This document shows, piece by piece, positions 21,778-35,168 of a stretch of DNA of 64,000 nt. Source of the DNA: Rattus norvegicus (lineage: Eukaryota > Chordata > Mammalia > Rodentia > Muridae); assembly GCF_036323735.1 (NCBI RefSeq), contig NC_086040.1:56583891-56647890 (forward strand), in the 5' to 3' direction. The position numbers were made by a program, and so were the translations under genes. Numbering within the stretch: position 1 is the stretch's first letter; each line of letters begins with the position of its first letter. The notes under the pieces were generated by a model. The model worked only from the letters and a program-made list of their open reading frames with translations. It had not been told where the DNA came from and did not search any database.

Positions 21778-23734
21778 GTGTTTATCTTGAAAGTCAACTT
21801 CCTACAAGGTTTTCCCTCTTGGAATGAAGAGAATTCGCCAAAGAATGAAAGACTGAGACTGGGAAAAGCTTTTTCAGTCTATATGAATAAGTCTGCTTTT
21901 TACCATCTAGAACCACTTAAAACTAAGATTATTGGCCAAGTAACAGCAATTCAATTTGCAAAACCCTATCTGTGTGTTTATTTTCAATGTCAACTTCCTA
22001 CAAGCTTTTCATACTGGAACCAACAGAATTCTGCAAAGAATGTTCGATTCTGACTGGGAAACCATGTTTTGTCTACATTGAAAAGTGTGCTTCTTACCCC
22101 ATAGAACCACTTAAAACTAAGCTTTTTCACCAAGTAACAGCCATTCACTCTGCAAATCACCAGCTTTGTGTTCAGCTTCAAACTCAAGTTCCTACAAGCT
22201 TTTCCCAATTGGAAGGAACAGAATTAGCCAAAGAATGAGATATTGAGACTGGGAAAAGGATTTTTCGTCTATATAGAAAAGTATGCTTTTTACCATATAG
22301 AACTACTTAAAACTAAGCTTAATCACCAAGTAAGAACAATTCACTTTGAAAAAGGAAAAAAGGGGCTTTTTTTTTTATCTCCAAAGTCAACTTCTTACAA
22401 GCCTTTCCAGCCTGGAACGGACAGAATTCACCAAGGAATGTTTCATTCAGACTGAGAAAACCATGTTTTGTCAATCTTGAAAAGTTTGCTTTTTACTTCA
22501 TAGAACCACTTAAAACTAATCTTATCCGCCAAGTAACACCTTTCACTTTGCAAATCACTAGCTGTGTGTTTTTCTTCAAAGTCAAGTTCCTACAAGCTTT
22601 TCCGCTTGGAAGGAACAGAATGTGCCTGAGAATGTGTGATTCGGACAGGGAAACACACTTCTTTTCTATATAGAAATGTATGCTTTTTACCCTCTAGGAC
22701 CATTTAAAACAAAGGTTATTGGCCAAATAACCGCAATTCACTTTGTAAAACAGTAACTGTGTGTCTATCTTCAAAGTCAACTTCCTGCAAGCTTTTCCTG
22801 CTTGGATGAACAGTATCCGCCCAATGAATGAGAGATTCTGACCGGGAAAACCATGCTTTGTCTATACTGAAAAGTCTGGTTTTTACCGTCTAGCACCACT
22901 GAAAACTAAGTGTATTGGCCAAGCAAAGCAATTCACTTTCCAAACACCAGCTGTGTGTTTATCTTCAAAGTCAAGTTTCTACAAGCATTTCTCACTTGGA
23001 TTGGAAAAAATTCCCCAAAGAATGAGATTCAGACTGGGAAAACAATGTTTTGTCTATATTGAATAGTCTGCTTTTACCCACTAGAACCACTTAAAACTAA
23101 GAATATTCTCCTGGTAAGAACAATTCCCTTTGCAAAAACACTTGCTGTGTGTTTGTCTTCAAAGTCAACTTTCTACAAGATTTTCCTGCTTGGAACACAC
23201 AGAATTTGCCAAAGAGTGAGAGATTGAGACTGGGAAAAGCTTTTTTAGAATATATAGATAAGTATGCTTTTTACCAACTAGAACTACTTAAAACAGAGCT
23301 TAATCCCAAAGTAAGAACAATTCACTTTGTAAAACACTAGCTGTGTGTTTATCTTCAAAGTTCACTTCCTCCAAACTTTTCCCGATTGGAACGAACACGA
23401 TTCCTCTAAGAATGTGTGACTGAGACTGGGAAACACACGTTTTGTGTATATATAAAAGTCTGCTTTTTTCTCCTTTGAACAACTGAAAACTAAGCTTATT
23501 TTCCAAGTAACAGCACTTTACTTTGCAAAACACTACCTGTGTGTTTATCTTGAAAGTCAACTTCCTACAAGCTTTACACCCATGGAAAGGACAGAATTGG
23601 CCAAAGAATGAGAGATTCAGACTGGGAAAAACATGTTTGTCTATATTGAAAAGTCTGCTTTTTGCCTCAAGAACCACTTAAAAGTAAGCTTCTTCGCCTA
23701 GTAACAGCAATTCACTTTGCAAAACACTAGCTGT
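21778..23734 (+). repeat. Nested 10-mer, unit 7 copy 3
   Basis: Same ten monomers, 1,957 bp because of small indels: CCCAATGAATGAG in mY and CTTTTCCGCTTGG in mX. The m8/m9 junction reads CTTTGAAAAAGG. The fourth 10-mer of unit 18 shares all three. Confidence 0.92.
23380..23396 (-). other. CENP-B box core match, unit 7 10-mer 3
   Basis: TCCCGATTGGAACGAAC, followed by ACGATTCC as in the 14-mers, so this m11 was exchanged with the common HOR. Confidence 0.75.
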
Positions 23735-24125
23735 GTGTTTATCTTGAAAGTCAACTTCCTACAAGCTTTTCCCTCTTGGAATGAAGAGAATTCGCCAAAG
23801 AATGAAAGACTGAGACTGGGAAAAGCTTTTTCAGTCTATATAAATAAGTGTGCTTTTTACCGTCTAGAACCACTTAAAACTAAGCTTATTGGTCAAGTAA
23901 CAGCAATTCACTTTGCAAAACAGTAGCTGTGTGTTTATCTTCAAAGTCAACTTCCTACAAGCTTTTCCTGCTGGAAGGAACAGAATTCTCCAAAGATTGT
24001 TGGATTCAGACTGGGAAATCCATGTTTTGTCTATATTGAAAAGTGTGCTTTTTTCCCTCTAGAACCACTTAGAGCTAAGCTTATTCGCCAAGTAACAGCG
24101 ATTCACTTTGCAAATCATTAGCTTT

Positions 24126-26876
24126 GTGTTCAGCTTCAAAGTCAAGTTCCTACAAGCTTTTTCCGCATGGAACGAACAGAACTCGACTGAGAATGTGTGA
24201 TTCAGACAGGGAAACACACTTTTTTCTATATAGAGAGGTATGCTTATCACCTTCTAGGACCATTTAAAACAAAGCTTAATCACCAGGTAAGAACAATTCA
24301 CTTGTAAAATGAAAAAAAAAAGGCTGTTTTTTTATCTTCAAAGTCAACTTCCTACAAGCTTTTCCCTCTTGGAATGAACAGAATTCGCCAAAGAATGAGA
24401 GACTAAGACTGGGAAAAGCTTTTTCAGTCTATATAAATAAGTCTGCTTTTTTACAGTCTAGAACCACTTAAAACTAAGATTATTGGTCAAGTAACAGCAA
24501 TTCACTTTTCAAAACACTAGCTGTGTGTTTATCTTCAAAGTCAACTTCCTACAAGCTTTACCCCCTTGGAAAGAACAGAATTCGCCAAAGAATGAGAGAT
24601 TCAGACTGGGAAACCCATGTTTGTCTATATTCAAAAGTCTGCTTTTTAGCCTCAAGAACAACTTAAAAGTAAGCTTATTCGCCTAGTAACAGAAATTCAC
24701 TTTTCAAAACACTAGCTGTGTGTTTATCTTCAAAGTCAACTTCCTACTAGCTTTTCCCTTTTGGAACGAACAGAATTCACCAAAGAATGGGAGACTGAGA
24801 CTGGGAAAAGCTTTTTCAGTCTATATGAATAAGTCTGCTTTTTACCATCTAGAACCAGTTAAAACTAAGCTTATTGGCCAAGTAACAGCAATTCATTTTG
24901 CAAAACACTAGCTGTGTGTTTATTTCAAAGTCAACATCTTCTAAGCTCTTCCCCCTTGGAGAGAACAGAATTCACCTAAGAATGTCTGATTCAGACTGGG
25001 AAATGCAAGTATTGTCTACATTGAAAGTCTGCTTTTTACTGTCTAGGACCACTTAAAACTAAGCCTATTGGCCAAGTAAGAGCAATTCACTTTGCAGATC
25101 CTTAGCTCTGTGTTTATCTTCAAAGTGAACTTCCTACAAGCTTTTGCCGCTTGGAACGAACAGAATTCGCCAAAGAATGTTGGATTCAGACTGGGAAACC
25201 CATGTTTGGTCCACATAGAAAAGTCTGCTTTTTACTGTGTAGAACCACTTAAAACTAAGCTTATTGGCCAAGTAACAGCAATTCACTTTGCAAAACCCTA
25301 GCTGTGTGTTTATTTTCAATGTCAACTTCCTACAAGCTTTTCATACTGGAAACAACAGAATTCTGCAAAGAATGTTCGATTCCGACTGGGAAACCCATGT
25401 TTTGTCTACATTGAAAAGTGTGCTTCTTACCCCGTAGAACCCCTTAAAACTAAGCTTTTTCACCAAGTAACAGCCATTCACTCTGCAAATCACCAGCTTT
25501 GTGTTCAGCTTCAAACTCAAGTTCCTACAAGCTTTTCCCAATTGGAAGGAACAGAATTAGCCAAAGAATGAGATATTGAGACTGGGAAAAGGATTTTTCG
25601 TCTATATAGAAAAGTATGCTTTTTACCATATAAAACTACTTAAAACTAAGCTTAATCACCAAGTAAGAACGATTCACTTTGTAAAAGGAAAAAAGGGGCT
25701 TTTTTTTTTATCTCCAAAGTCAATTCCTACAAGCCTTTCCAGCCTGGAACGGACAGAATTCACCAAGGAATGTTTGATTCAGACTGAGAAAACCATGTTT
25801 TGTCTATATTGAAAAGTCTGCTTTTACCCACTAGAACCACTTAAAACTAAGAATATTCTCCTGGTAAGAACAATTCCCTTTGCAAAAACACTTGCTGTGT
25901 GTTTGTCTTCAAAGTCAACTTTCTACAAGATTTTCCTGCTTGGAACACACAGAATTTGGCAAAGAGTGAGAGATTGAGACTGGGAAAAGCTTTTTTAGAA
26001 TATATAGATAAGTATGCTTTTTACCAACTAGAACTACTTAAAACAGAGCTTAATCCCAAAGTAAGAACAATTCACTTTGTAAAACACTAGCTGTGTGTTT
26101 ATCTTCAAAGTTCACTTCCTCCAAACTTTTCCCGATTGGAACGAACACGATTCCTCTAAGAATGTGTGACTGAGACTGGGAAACACACGTTTTGTGTATA
26201 TATAAAAGTCTGCTTTTTTCTCCTTTGAACAACTGAAAACTAAGCTTATTTTCCAAGTAACAGCACTTTACTTTGCAAAACACTACCTGTGTGTTTATCT
26301 TGAAAGTCAACTTCCTACAAGCTTTACACTCATGGAAAGGACAGAATTGGCCAAAGAATGAGAGATTCAGACTGGGAAACCCATGTTTGTCTATATTCAA
26401 AAGTCTGCTTTTTAGCCTCAAGAACAACTTAAAAGTAAGCTTCTTCGCCTAGTAACAGCAATTCACTTTGCAAAACACTAGCTGTGTGTTTATCTTTAAA
26501 GTCAACTTCCTACAAGCTTTTCCCTCTTGGAATGAAGAGAATTCAACAAAGAATGAAAGACTGAGACTGGGAAAAGCTTTTTCAGTCTATATAAATAAGT
26601 GTGCTTTTTACCGTCTAGAACCACTTAAAACTAAGCTTACTGGTCAAGTAACAGCAATTCACTTTGCAAAACAGTAGCTGCGTGTTTATCTTCAAAGTCA
26701 ACTTCCTACAAGCTTTTCCTGCTGGAAGGAACAGAATTCTCCAAAGATTGTTGGATTCAGACTGGGAAATCCATGTTTTGTCTATATTGAAAAGTGTGCT
26801 TTTTTCCCTCTAGAACCACTTAGAGCTAAGCTTATTCGCCAAGTAACAGCGATTCACTTTGCAAATCATTAGCTTT
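24126..26876 (+). repeat. HOR unit 8, 14-mer
   Basis: 14-mer with the m9/Z hybrid, 2,751 bp. In m12 a shorter m3-like patch (about 26379-26430) is flanked on both sides by m12 sequence, unlike the long tract in units 2 and 3. Its m13 has AATTCAACAAAG, a variant shared with units 5, 11, 14 and 16. One base is missing in m9 near 25722 (GTCAATTCC). Confidence 0.92.
26130..26146 (-). other. CENP-B box core match, unit 8 m11
   Basis: TCCCGATTGGAACGAAC, 2,750 bp after the previous site. Confidence 0.75.
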
Positions 26877-29800
26877 GTGTTCAGCTTCAAAGTCAAGTTC
26901 CTACAAGCTTTTTCCGCATGGAATGAACAGAACTCGACTGAGAATGTGTGATTCAGACAGGGAAACGCACTTTTTTCTATATAGAGAGGTATGCTTATCA
27001 CCTTCTAGGACCATTTAAAACAAAGCTTAATCACCAGGTAAGAACAATTCACTTGTAAAATGAAAAAAAAAGGCTGTTTTTTTATCTTCAAAGTCAACTT
27101 CCTACAAGCTTTTCCCTCTTGGAATGAACAGAATTCGCCAAAGAATGAGAGACTAAGACTGGGAAAAGCTTTTTCAGTCTATATAAATAAGTCTGCTTTT
27201 TTACAGTCTAGAACCACTTAAAACTAAGATTATTGGTCAAGTAACAGCAATTCACTTTTCAAAACACTAGCTGTGTGTTTATCTTCAAAGTCAACTTCCT
27301 ACAAGCTTTACCCCCTTGGAAAGAACAGAATTTGCCAAAGAATGAGAGATTCAGACTGGGAAACCCACGTTTGTCTATATTCAAAAGTCTGCTTTTTAGC
27401 CTCAAGAACAACTTAAAAGTAAGCTTATTCGCCTAGTAACAGAAATTCACTTTTCAAAACACTAGCTGTGTGTTTATCTTCAAAGTCAACTTCCTACAAG
27501 CTTTTCCCTTTTGGAACGAACAGAATTCACCAAAGAATGGGAGACTGAGACTGGGAAAAGCTTTTTCAGTCTATATGAATAAGTCTGCTTTTTACCATGT
27601 AGAACCAGTTAAAACTAAGCTTATTGGCCAAGTAACAGCAATTCATTTTGCAAAACACTAGCTGTGTGTTTATTTCAAAGTCAACATCTTCTAAGCTCTT
27701 CCCCCTTGGAGAGAACAGAATTCACCTAAATATGTCTGATTCAGACTGGAAAATGCAAGTATTGTCTACATTGAAAGTCTGCTTTTTACTGTCTAGGACC
27801 ACTTAAAACTAAGCCTATTGGCCAAGTAAGAGCAATTCACATTGCAGATCCTTAGCTCTGTGTTTATCTTCAAAGTGAACTTCCTACAAGCTTTTGCCGC
27901 TTGGAACGAACAGAATTCGCCAAAGAATGTTGGATTCAGACTGGGAAACCCATGTTTGGTCCACATAGAAAAGTCTGCTTTTTACTGTCTAGAACCACTT
28001 AAAACTAAGCTTATTGGCCAAGTAACAGCAATTCACTTTGCAAAACCCTAGCTGCGTGTTTATTTTCAATGTCAACTTCCTACAAGCTTTTCATACTGGC
28101 ACCAACAGAATTCTGCAAAGAATGTTGGATTCCGACTGGGAAACCCATGTATTGTCTACATTGAAAGTGTGCTTCTTACCCCATAGAACCCCTTAAAACT
28201 AAGCTTTTTCACCAAGTAACAGCCATTCACTCTGCAAATCACCAGCTTTGTGTTCAGCTTCAAACTCAAGTTCCTACAAGCTTTTCCCAATTGGAAGGAA
28301 CAGAATTAGCCAAAGAATGAGATATTGAGACTGGGAAAAGGATTTTTCGTCTATATAGAAAAGTATGCTTTTTACCATATAGAACTACTTAAAACAAAGC
28401 TTAATCACCAAGTAAGAACAATTCACTTTGTAAAAGGAAAAAAGGGGCTTTTTTTTTATCTCCAAAGTCAACTTCCTACAAGCCTTTCCAGCCTGGAACG
28501 GACAGAATTCACCAAGGAATGTTTGATTCAGACTGAGAAATCCATGTTTTGTCAATCTTAAAAAGTTTGCTTTTTACTTCATAGAACCACTTAAAACTAA
28601 TCTTATCCGCCAAGTAACACCTTTCACTTTGCAAATCACTAGCTGTGTGTTTTTCTTCAAAGTCAAGTTCCTACAAGCTTTTCCCGCTTGGAAGGAACAG
28701 AATGCGCCTGAGAATGTGTGATTCGGACAGGGAAACACAATTCTTTTCTATATAGAAATGTATGCTTTTTACCTTCTAGGACCATTTAAAACACAGGTTA
28801 TTGGCCAAATAACCGCAATTCACTTTGTAAAACAGTAACTGTGTGTCTATCTTCAAAGTCAACTTCCTGCAAGCTTTTCCTGCTTGGATGAACAGTATTC
28901 GCCCAAGAATGAGAGATTCAGACCGGGAAAACCATGCTTTGTCTATACTGCAAAGTCTGGTTTTTACCGTCTAGCACCACTGAAAACTAAGGGTATTGGC
29001 CAAGCAAAGCAATTCACTTTCCTAACACCAGCTGTGTGTTTATCTTCAAAGTCAAGTTCCTACAAGCATTTCTCACTTTGATTGGACAAAATTCCCCAAA
29101 GAATGAGATTCAGACTGGGAAAACAATGTTTTGTCTATATTGAATAGTCTGCTTTTACCCACTAGAACCACTTAAAACTAAGAATATTCTCCTGGTAAGA
29201 ACAAATCCCTTTGCAAAAACACTTGCTGTGTGTTTGTCTTCAAAGTCAACTTTCTACAAGATTTTCCTGCTTGGAACACACAGAATTTGCCAAAGAGTGA
29301 GAGATTGAGACTGGGAAAAGATTTTTAGAATATATAGATAAGTATGCTTTTTACCAACTAGAACTACTTAAAACAGAGCTTAATCCCAAAGTAAGAACAA
29401 TTCACTTTGTAAAACACTAGCTGTGTGTTTATCTTCAAAGTTCACTTCCTCCAAACTTTTCCCGATTGGAACGAACACGATTCCTCTAAGAATGTGTGAT
29501 TGAGACTGGGAAACACACGTTTTGTGTTTATATAAAAGTCTGCTTTTTTCTCCTTTGAACCACTGAAAACTAAGCTTATTTTCCAAGTAACAGCACTTTA
29601 CTTTGCAAAACACTACCTGTGTGTTTATCTTGAAAGTCAACTTCCTACAAGCTTTACACCCATGGAAAGGACAGAATTGGCCAAAGAATGAGAGATTCAG
29701 ACTGGGAAAAACATGTTTGTCTACATTGAAAAGTCTGCTTTTTGCCTCAAGAACCATTAAAAGTAAGCTTCTTCGCCTAGTAACAGCAATTCACTTTGCA

Positions 29801-30204
29801 AAACACTAGCTGTGTGTTTATCTTTAAAGTCAACTTCCTACAAGCTTTTCCCTCTTGGAATGAAGAGAATTCGCCAAAGAATGAAAGACTGAGACTGGGA
29901 AAAGCTTTTTCAGTCTATATAAATAAGTGTGCTTTTTACCGTCTAGAACCACTTAAAACTAAGCTTATTGGTCAAGTAACAGCAATTCACTTTGCAAAAC
30001 AGTAGCTGTGTGTTTATCTTCAAAGTCAACTTCCTACAAGCTTTTCCTGCTGGAAGGAACAGAATTCTCCAAAGATTGTTGGATTCAGACTGGGAAATCC
30101 ATGTTTTGTCTATATTGAAAAGTGTGCTTTTTTCCCTCTAGAACCACTTAGAGCTAAGCTTATTCGCAAAGTAACAGCGATTCACTTTGCAAATCATTAG
30201 CTTT
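26877..30204 (+). repeat. HOR unit 9, 17-mer
   Basis: Complete 17-mer, 3,328 bp, and close to unit 6 at an offset of 14,695 bases, including the CTAAATATGTC variant in m5 and the GAACCATTAAAAG deletion in m12. The likeness continues into the first monomers of the following unit, so the copied block is longer than one HOR. Confidence 0.93.
29460..29476 (-). other. CENP-B box core match, unit 9 m11
   Basis: TCCCGATTGGAACGAAC. The TATA-like element downstream in this m11 is GTTTATATAAAAG. Confidence 0.75.
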
Positions 30205-32208
30205 GTGTTCAGCTTCAAAGTCAAGTTCCTACAAGCTTTTTCCGCATGGAATGAACAGAACTCGACTGAGAATGTGTGATTCAGACAGGGAAATGCACTT
30301 TTTTCTATATAGAGAGGTATGCTTATCACCTTCTAGGACCATTTAAAACAAAGCTTAATCACCAGGAAAGAACAATTCACTTGTAAAATGAAAAAAAAAG
30401 GCTGTTATTTTATTTTCAAAGTCAACTTCCTACAAGCTTTTCCCTCTTGGAATGAACAGAATTCGCCAAAGAATGAGAGACTAAGACTGGGAAAAGCTTT
30501 TTCAGTCTATATAAATAAGTCTGCTTTTTTACAGTCTAGAACCACTTAAAACTAAGATTATTGGTCAAGTAACAGCAATTCACTTTTCAAAACACTAGCT
30601 GTGTGTTTATCTTCAAAGTCAACTTCCTACAAGCTTTACCCCCTTGGAAAGAACAGAATTCGCCAAAGAATGAGAGATTCAGACTGGGAAACCCATGTTT
30701 GTCTATATTCAAAAGTCTGCTTTTTAGCCTCAAGAACAACTTAAAAGTAAGCTTATTCGCCTAGTAACAGAAATTCACTTTTCAAAACACTAGCTGTGTG
30801 TTTATCTTCAAAGTCAACTTCCTACAAGCTTTTCCCTTTTGGAACGAACAGAATTCACCAAAGAATGGGAGACTGAGACTGGGAAAAGCTTTTTCAGTCT
30901 ATATGAATAAGTCTGCTTTTTACCATGTAGAACCAGTTAAAACTAAGCTTATTGGCCAAGTAACAGCAATTCATTTTGCAAAACACTAGCTGTGTGTTTA
31001 TTTCAAAGTCAACATCTTCTAGCTCTTCCCCCTTGGAGAGTACAGAATTCACCTAAGAATGTCTGATTCAGACTGGGATATGCAAGTATTGTCTACATTG
31101 AAAGTCTGCTTTTGACTGTCTAGGACCACTTAAAACTAAGCCTATTGGCCAAGTAAGAGCAATTCACTTTGCAGATCATTAGCTCTGTGTTTATCTTCAA
31201 AGTGAACTTCCTACAAGCTTTTGCCGCTTGGAACGAACAGAATTCGCCAAACAATGTTGGATTCAGACTGGGAAACCCATGTTTGGTCCACATAGAAAAG
31301 TCTGCTTTTTACTGTCTAGAACCACTTAAAACTAAGCTTATTGACCAAGTAACAGCAATTCACTTTGCAAAACCCTAGCTGTGTGTTTATTTTCAATGTC
31401 AACTTCCTACAAGCATTTCATACTGGAAACAACAGAATTCTGCAAAGAATGTTGGATTCCGACTGGGAAACCCATGTTTTGTCTACATTGAAAAGTGTGC
31501 TTCTTACCCCATAGAACCCCTTAAAACTAAGCTTTTTCACCAAGTAACAGCCATTCACTCTGCAAATCACCAGCTTTGTGTTCAGCTTCAAACTCAAGTT
31601 CCTACAAGCTTTTCCCAATTGGAAGGAACAGAATTAGCCAAAGAATGAGATATTGAGACTGGGAAAAGGATTTATCGTCTATATAAAAAAGTATGCTTTT
31701 TACCATATACAACTACTTAAAACTAAGCTTAATCACCAAGTAAGAATGATTCACTTTGTAAAAGGTAAAAAGGGGCTTTTTTTTTTTATCTCCAAAGTCA
31801 ACTTCCTACAAGCCTTTCCAGCCTGGAACGGACAGAATTCACCAAGGAATGTTTGATTCAGACTGAGAAAACCATGTTTTGTCTATATTGAAAAGTCTGC
31901 TTTTACCCACTAGAACCTCTTAAAACTAAGAATATTCTCCTGGTAAGAACAATTCCCTTTGCAAAAACACTTGCTGTGTGTTTGTCTTCAAAGTAAACTT
32001 TCTACAAGATTTTCCTGCTTGGAACACACAGAATTTGCCAAAGAGTGAGAGATTGAGACTGGGAAAAGCTTTTTTAGAATACATAGATAAGTATGCTTTT
32101 TACCAACTAGAACTACTTAAAACAGAGCTTAATCCCAAAGTAAGAACAATTCACTTTGTAAAACACTAGCTGTGTGTTTATCTTCAAAGTTCACTTCCTC
32201 CAAACTTT

Positions 32209-32225
32209 TCCCGGTTGGAACGAAC
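32209..32225 (-). other. CENP-B box core match, unit 10 m11
   Basis: TCCCGGTTGGAACGAAC: A to G at an unconstrained position; core intact. Confidence 0.75.
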
Positions 32226-32369
32226 ACCATTCCTCTAAGAATGTGTGATTGAGACTGGGAAACACACGTTTTGTGTATATATAAAAGTCTGCTTTTTTCT
32301 CCTTTGAACCACTGAAAACTAAGCTTATTTTCCAAGTAACAGCACTTTACTTTGCAAAACACTACCTGT

Positions 32370-32564
32370 GTGTTTATCTTGAAAGTCAACTTCCAACAAG
32401 CTATTCCTGCTGGAAGGAACAGAATTCTCCAAAGATTGTTGGATTCAGACTGGGAAATCCATGTTTTGTCTATATTGAAAAGTGTGCTTTTTTCCCTCTA
32501 GAACCACTTAGAGCTAAGCTTATTCGCCAAGTAACAGCGATTCACTTTGCAAATCATTAGCTTT
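32370..32564 (+). repeat. Hybrid monomer m12/14
   Basis: Starts as m12 (ATCTTGAAAGTC, CTTCCAACAAGC) and continues as m14 (ATTCCTGCTGGAAGG). It defines the type B 12-mer and recurs in unit 12 at 38064-38258. The same 5' stretch also begins m14 in units 2 and 3, although m13 is present there. Confidence 0.9.
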
Positions 32565-33157
32565 GTGTTCAGCTTCAAAGTCAAGTTCCTACAAGCTTTT
32601 TCCGCATGGAACGAACAGAACTCGACTGAGAATGTGTGATTCAGACAGGGAAACGCACTTTTTTCTATATAGAGAGGTATGCTTATCACCTTCTAGGACC
32701 ATTTAAAACAAAGCTTAATCACCAGGTAAGAACAATTCACTTGTAAAATGAAAAAAAAAGGCTGTTTTTTTATCTTCAAAGTCAACTTCCTACAAGCTTT
32801 TCCCTCTTGGAATGAACAGAATTCGCCAAAGAATGAGAGACTAAGACTGGGAAAAGCTTTTTCAGTCTATATAAATAAGTCTGCATTTTTACAGTCTAGA
32901 ACCACTTAAAACTAAGATTATTGGTCAAGTAACAGCAATTCACTTTTCAAAACAGTAGCTGTGTGTTTATCTTCAAAGTCAACTTCCTATAAGCTTTACC
33001 CCCTTGGAAAGAACAGAATTGGCCAAAGAATGAGAGATTCAGACTGGGAAACCCATGTTTGTCTATATTCAAAAGTCTGCTTTTTAGCCTCAAAAACAAC
33101 TTAAAAGTAAGCTTATTCGCCTAGTAACAGAAATTCACTTTGCAAAACACTAGCTGT

Positions 33158-33353
33158 GTGTTTATCTTGAAAGTCAACTTCCTACAAGGTTTTCCCTCTT
33201 GGAATGAAGAGAATTCGCCAAAGAATGAAAGACTGAGACTGGGAAAAGCTTTTTCAGTCTATATGAATAAGTCTGCTTTTTACCATCTAGAACCAGTTAA
33301 AACTAAGCTTATTGGCCAAGTAACAGCAATTCATTTTGCAAAACACTAGCTGT
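33158..33353 (+). repeat. Hybrid monomer m13/4
   Basis: 5' part m13 (TTGAAAGTC, GGAATGAAGAG, GAAAGACTGAG), 3' part m4 (ATGAATAAGTCTGC, CCAGTTAAAAC, TTCATTTTGC). The switch is inside the shared AAAAGCTTTTTCAG-CTATAT region. It returns the array from the 5-mer arrangement to the 17-mer. Confidence 0.9.
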
Positions 33354-35151
33354 GTGTTTATTTCAAAGTCAACATCTTCTAAGCTCTTCCCCCTTGGAGA
33401 GAACAGAATTCACCTAAGAATGTCTGATTCAGACTGGAAAATGCAAGTATTGTCTACATTGAAAGTCTGCTTTTTACTGTCTAGGACCACTTAAAACTAA
33501 GCCTATTGGCCAAGTAAGAGCAATTCACATTGCAGATCCTTAGCTCTGTGTTTATCTTCAAAGTGAACTTCCTACAAGCTTTTGCCGCTTGGAACGAACA
33601 GAATTCGCCAAAGAATGTTGGATTCAGACTGGGAAACCCATGTTTGGTCCACATAGAAAAGTCTGCTTTTTACTGTCTAGAACCACTTAAAACTAAGCTT
33701 ATTGGCCAAGTAAAAGCAATTCACTTTGCAAAACCCTAGCTGTGTGTTTATTTTCAATGTCAACTTCCTACAAGCTTTTCATACTGGCACCAACAGAATT
33801 CTGCAAAGAATGTTGGATTCCGACTGGGAAACCCATATTTTGTCTACATTGAAAAGTGTGCTTCTTACCCCATAGAACCCCTTAAAACTAAGCTTTTTCA
33901 CCAAGTAACAGCCATTCACTCTGCAAATCACCAGCTTTGTGTTCAGCTTCAAACTCAAGTTCCTACAAGCTTTTCCCAATTGGAAGGAACAGAATTAGCC
34001 AAAGAATGAGATATTGAGACTGGGAAAAGGATTTTTCGTCTATATAGAAAAGTATGCTTTTTACCATATAGAACTACTTAAAACAAAGCTTAATCACCAA
34101 GTAAGAACAATTCACTTTGTAAAAGGAAAAAAGGGGCTTTTTTTTTTTATCTCCAAAGTCAACTTTCTACAAGCCTTTCCAGCCTGGAACGGACAGAATT
34201 CACCAAGGAATGTTTGATTCAGACTGAGAAAACCATGTTTTGTCAATCTTGAAAAGTCTGCTTTTTACTCTCTAGAACCACTTAAAACTAATCTTATCCG
34301 CCAAGTAACACCTTTCACTTTGCAAATCACTAGCTGTGTGTTTTTCTTCAAAGTCAAGTTCCTACAAACTTTTCCCGCTTGGAAGGAACAGAATGCGCCT
34401 GAGAATGTGTGATTCGGACAGGGAAACACAATTCTTTTCTATATAGAAATGTATGCTTTTTACCTTCTAGGACCATTTAAAACAAAGGTTATTGGCCAAA
34501 TAACCGCAATTCACTTTGTAAAACAGTAACTGTGTGTCTATCTTCAAAGTCAACTTCCTGCAAGCTTTTCCTGCTTGGATGAACAGTATTCGCCCAAGAA
34601 TGAGAGATTCAGACCGGGAAAACCATGCTTTGTCTATACTGCAAAGTCTGGTTTTTACCGTCTAGCACCACTGAAAACTAAGTGTATTGGCCAAGCAAAG
34701 CAATTCACTTTCCTAACACCAGCTGTGTGTTTATCTTCAAAGTCAAGTTCCTACAAGCATTTCTCACTTGGATTGGACAAGATTCCCCAAAGAATGAGAT
34801 TCAGACTGGGAAAACAATGTTTTGTCTATATTGAATAGTCTGCTTTTACCCACTAGAACCCCTTAAAACTAAGAATATTCTCCTGGTAAGAACAAATCCC
34901 TTTGCAAAAACACTTGCTGTGTGTTTGTCTTCAAAGTCAACTTTCTACAAGATTTTCCTGCTTGGAACACACAGAATTTGCCAAAGAGTGAGAGATTGAG
35001 ACTGGGAAAAGCTTTTTTAGAATATATAGATAAGTATGCTTTTTACCAACTAGAACTACTTAAAACAGAGCTTAATCCCAAAGTAAGAACAATTCACTTT
35101 GTAAAACATTAGCTGTGTGTTTATCTTCAAAGTTCACTTCCTCCAAACTTT

Positions 35152-35168
35152 TCCCGATTGGAACGAAC
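35152..35168 (-). other. CENP-B box core match, unit 11 m11
   Basis: TCCCGATTGGAACGAAC, 2,943 bp after the previous site. Confidence 0.75.

Larger units (their letters stand above)
15509..24125 (+). repeat. HOR unit 7, 44-mer with three nested 10-mers
   Basis: Composed of m1-m8, m9/Z, m10-m12 (12 monomers, to 17865), then three tandem copies of a 10-monomer block (17866-23734), then m13-m14. The front has the 14-mer structure and the rear the 17-mer structure (m9, X, Y, Z present), so the unit joins the two. It corresponds to unit 18, which has one additional 10-mer. Confidence 0.92.
30205..32564 (+). repeat. HOR unit 10, 12-mer type B
   Basis: Order m1-m8, m9/Z, m10, m11, m12/14 hybrid. 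The last monomer starts as m12 (CTTGAAAGTC) and becomes m14 (CCTGCTGG), which removes m13. Private variants GGATTTATCG in m8 and CCCGGTTGG in m11 are shared with unit 12. Confidence 0.92.
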
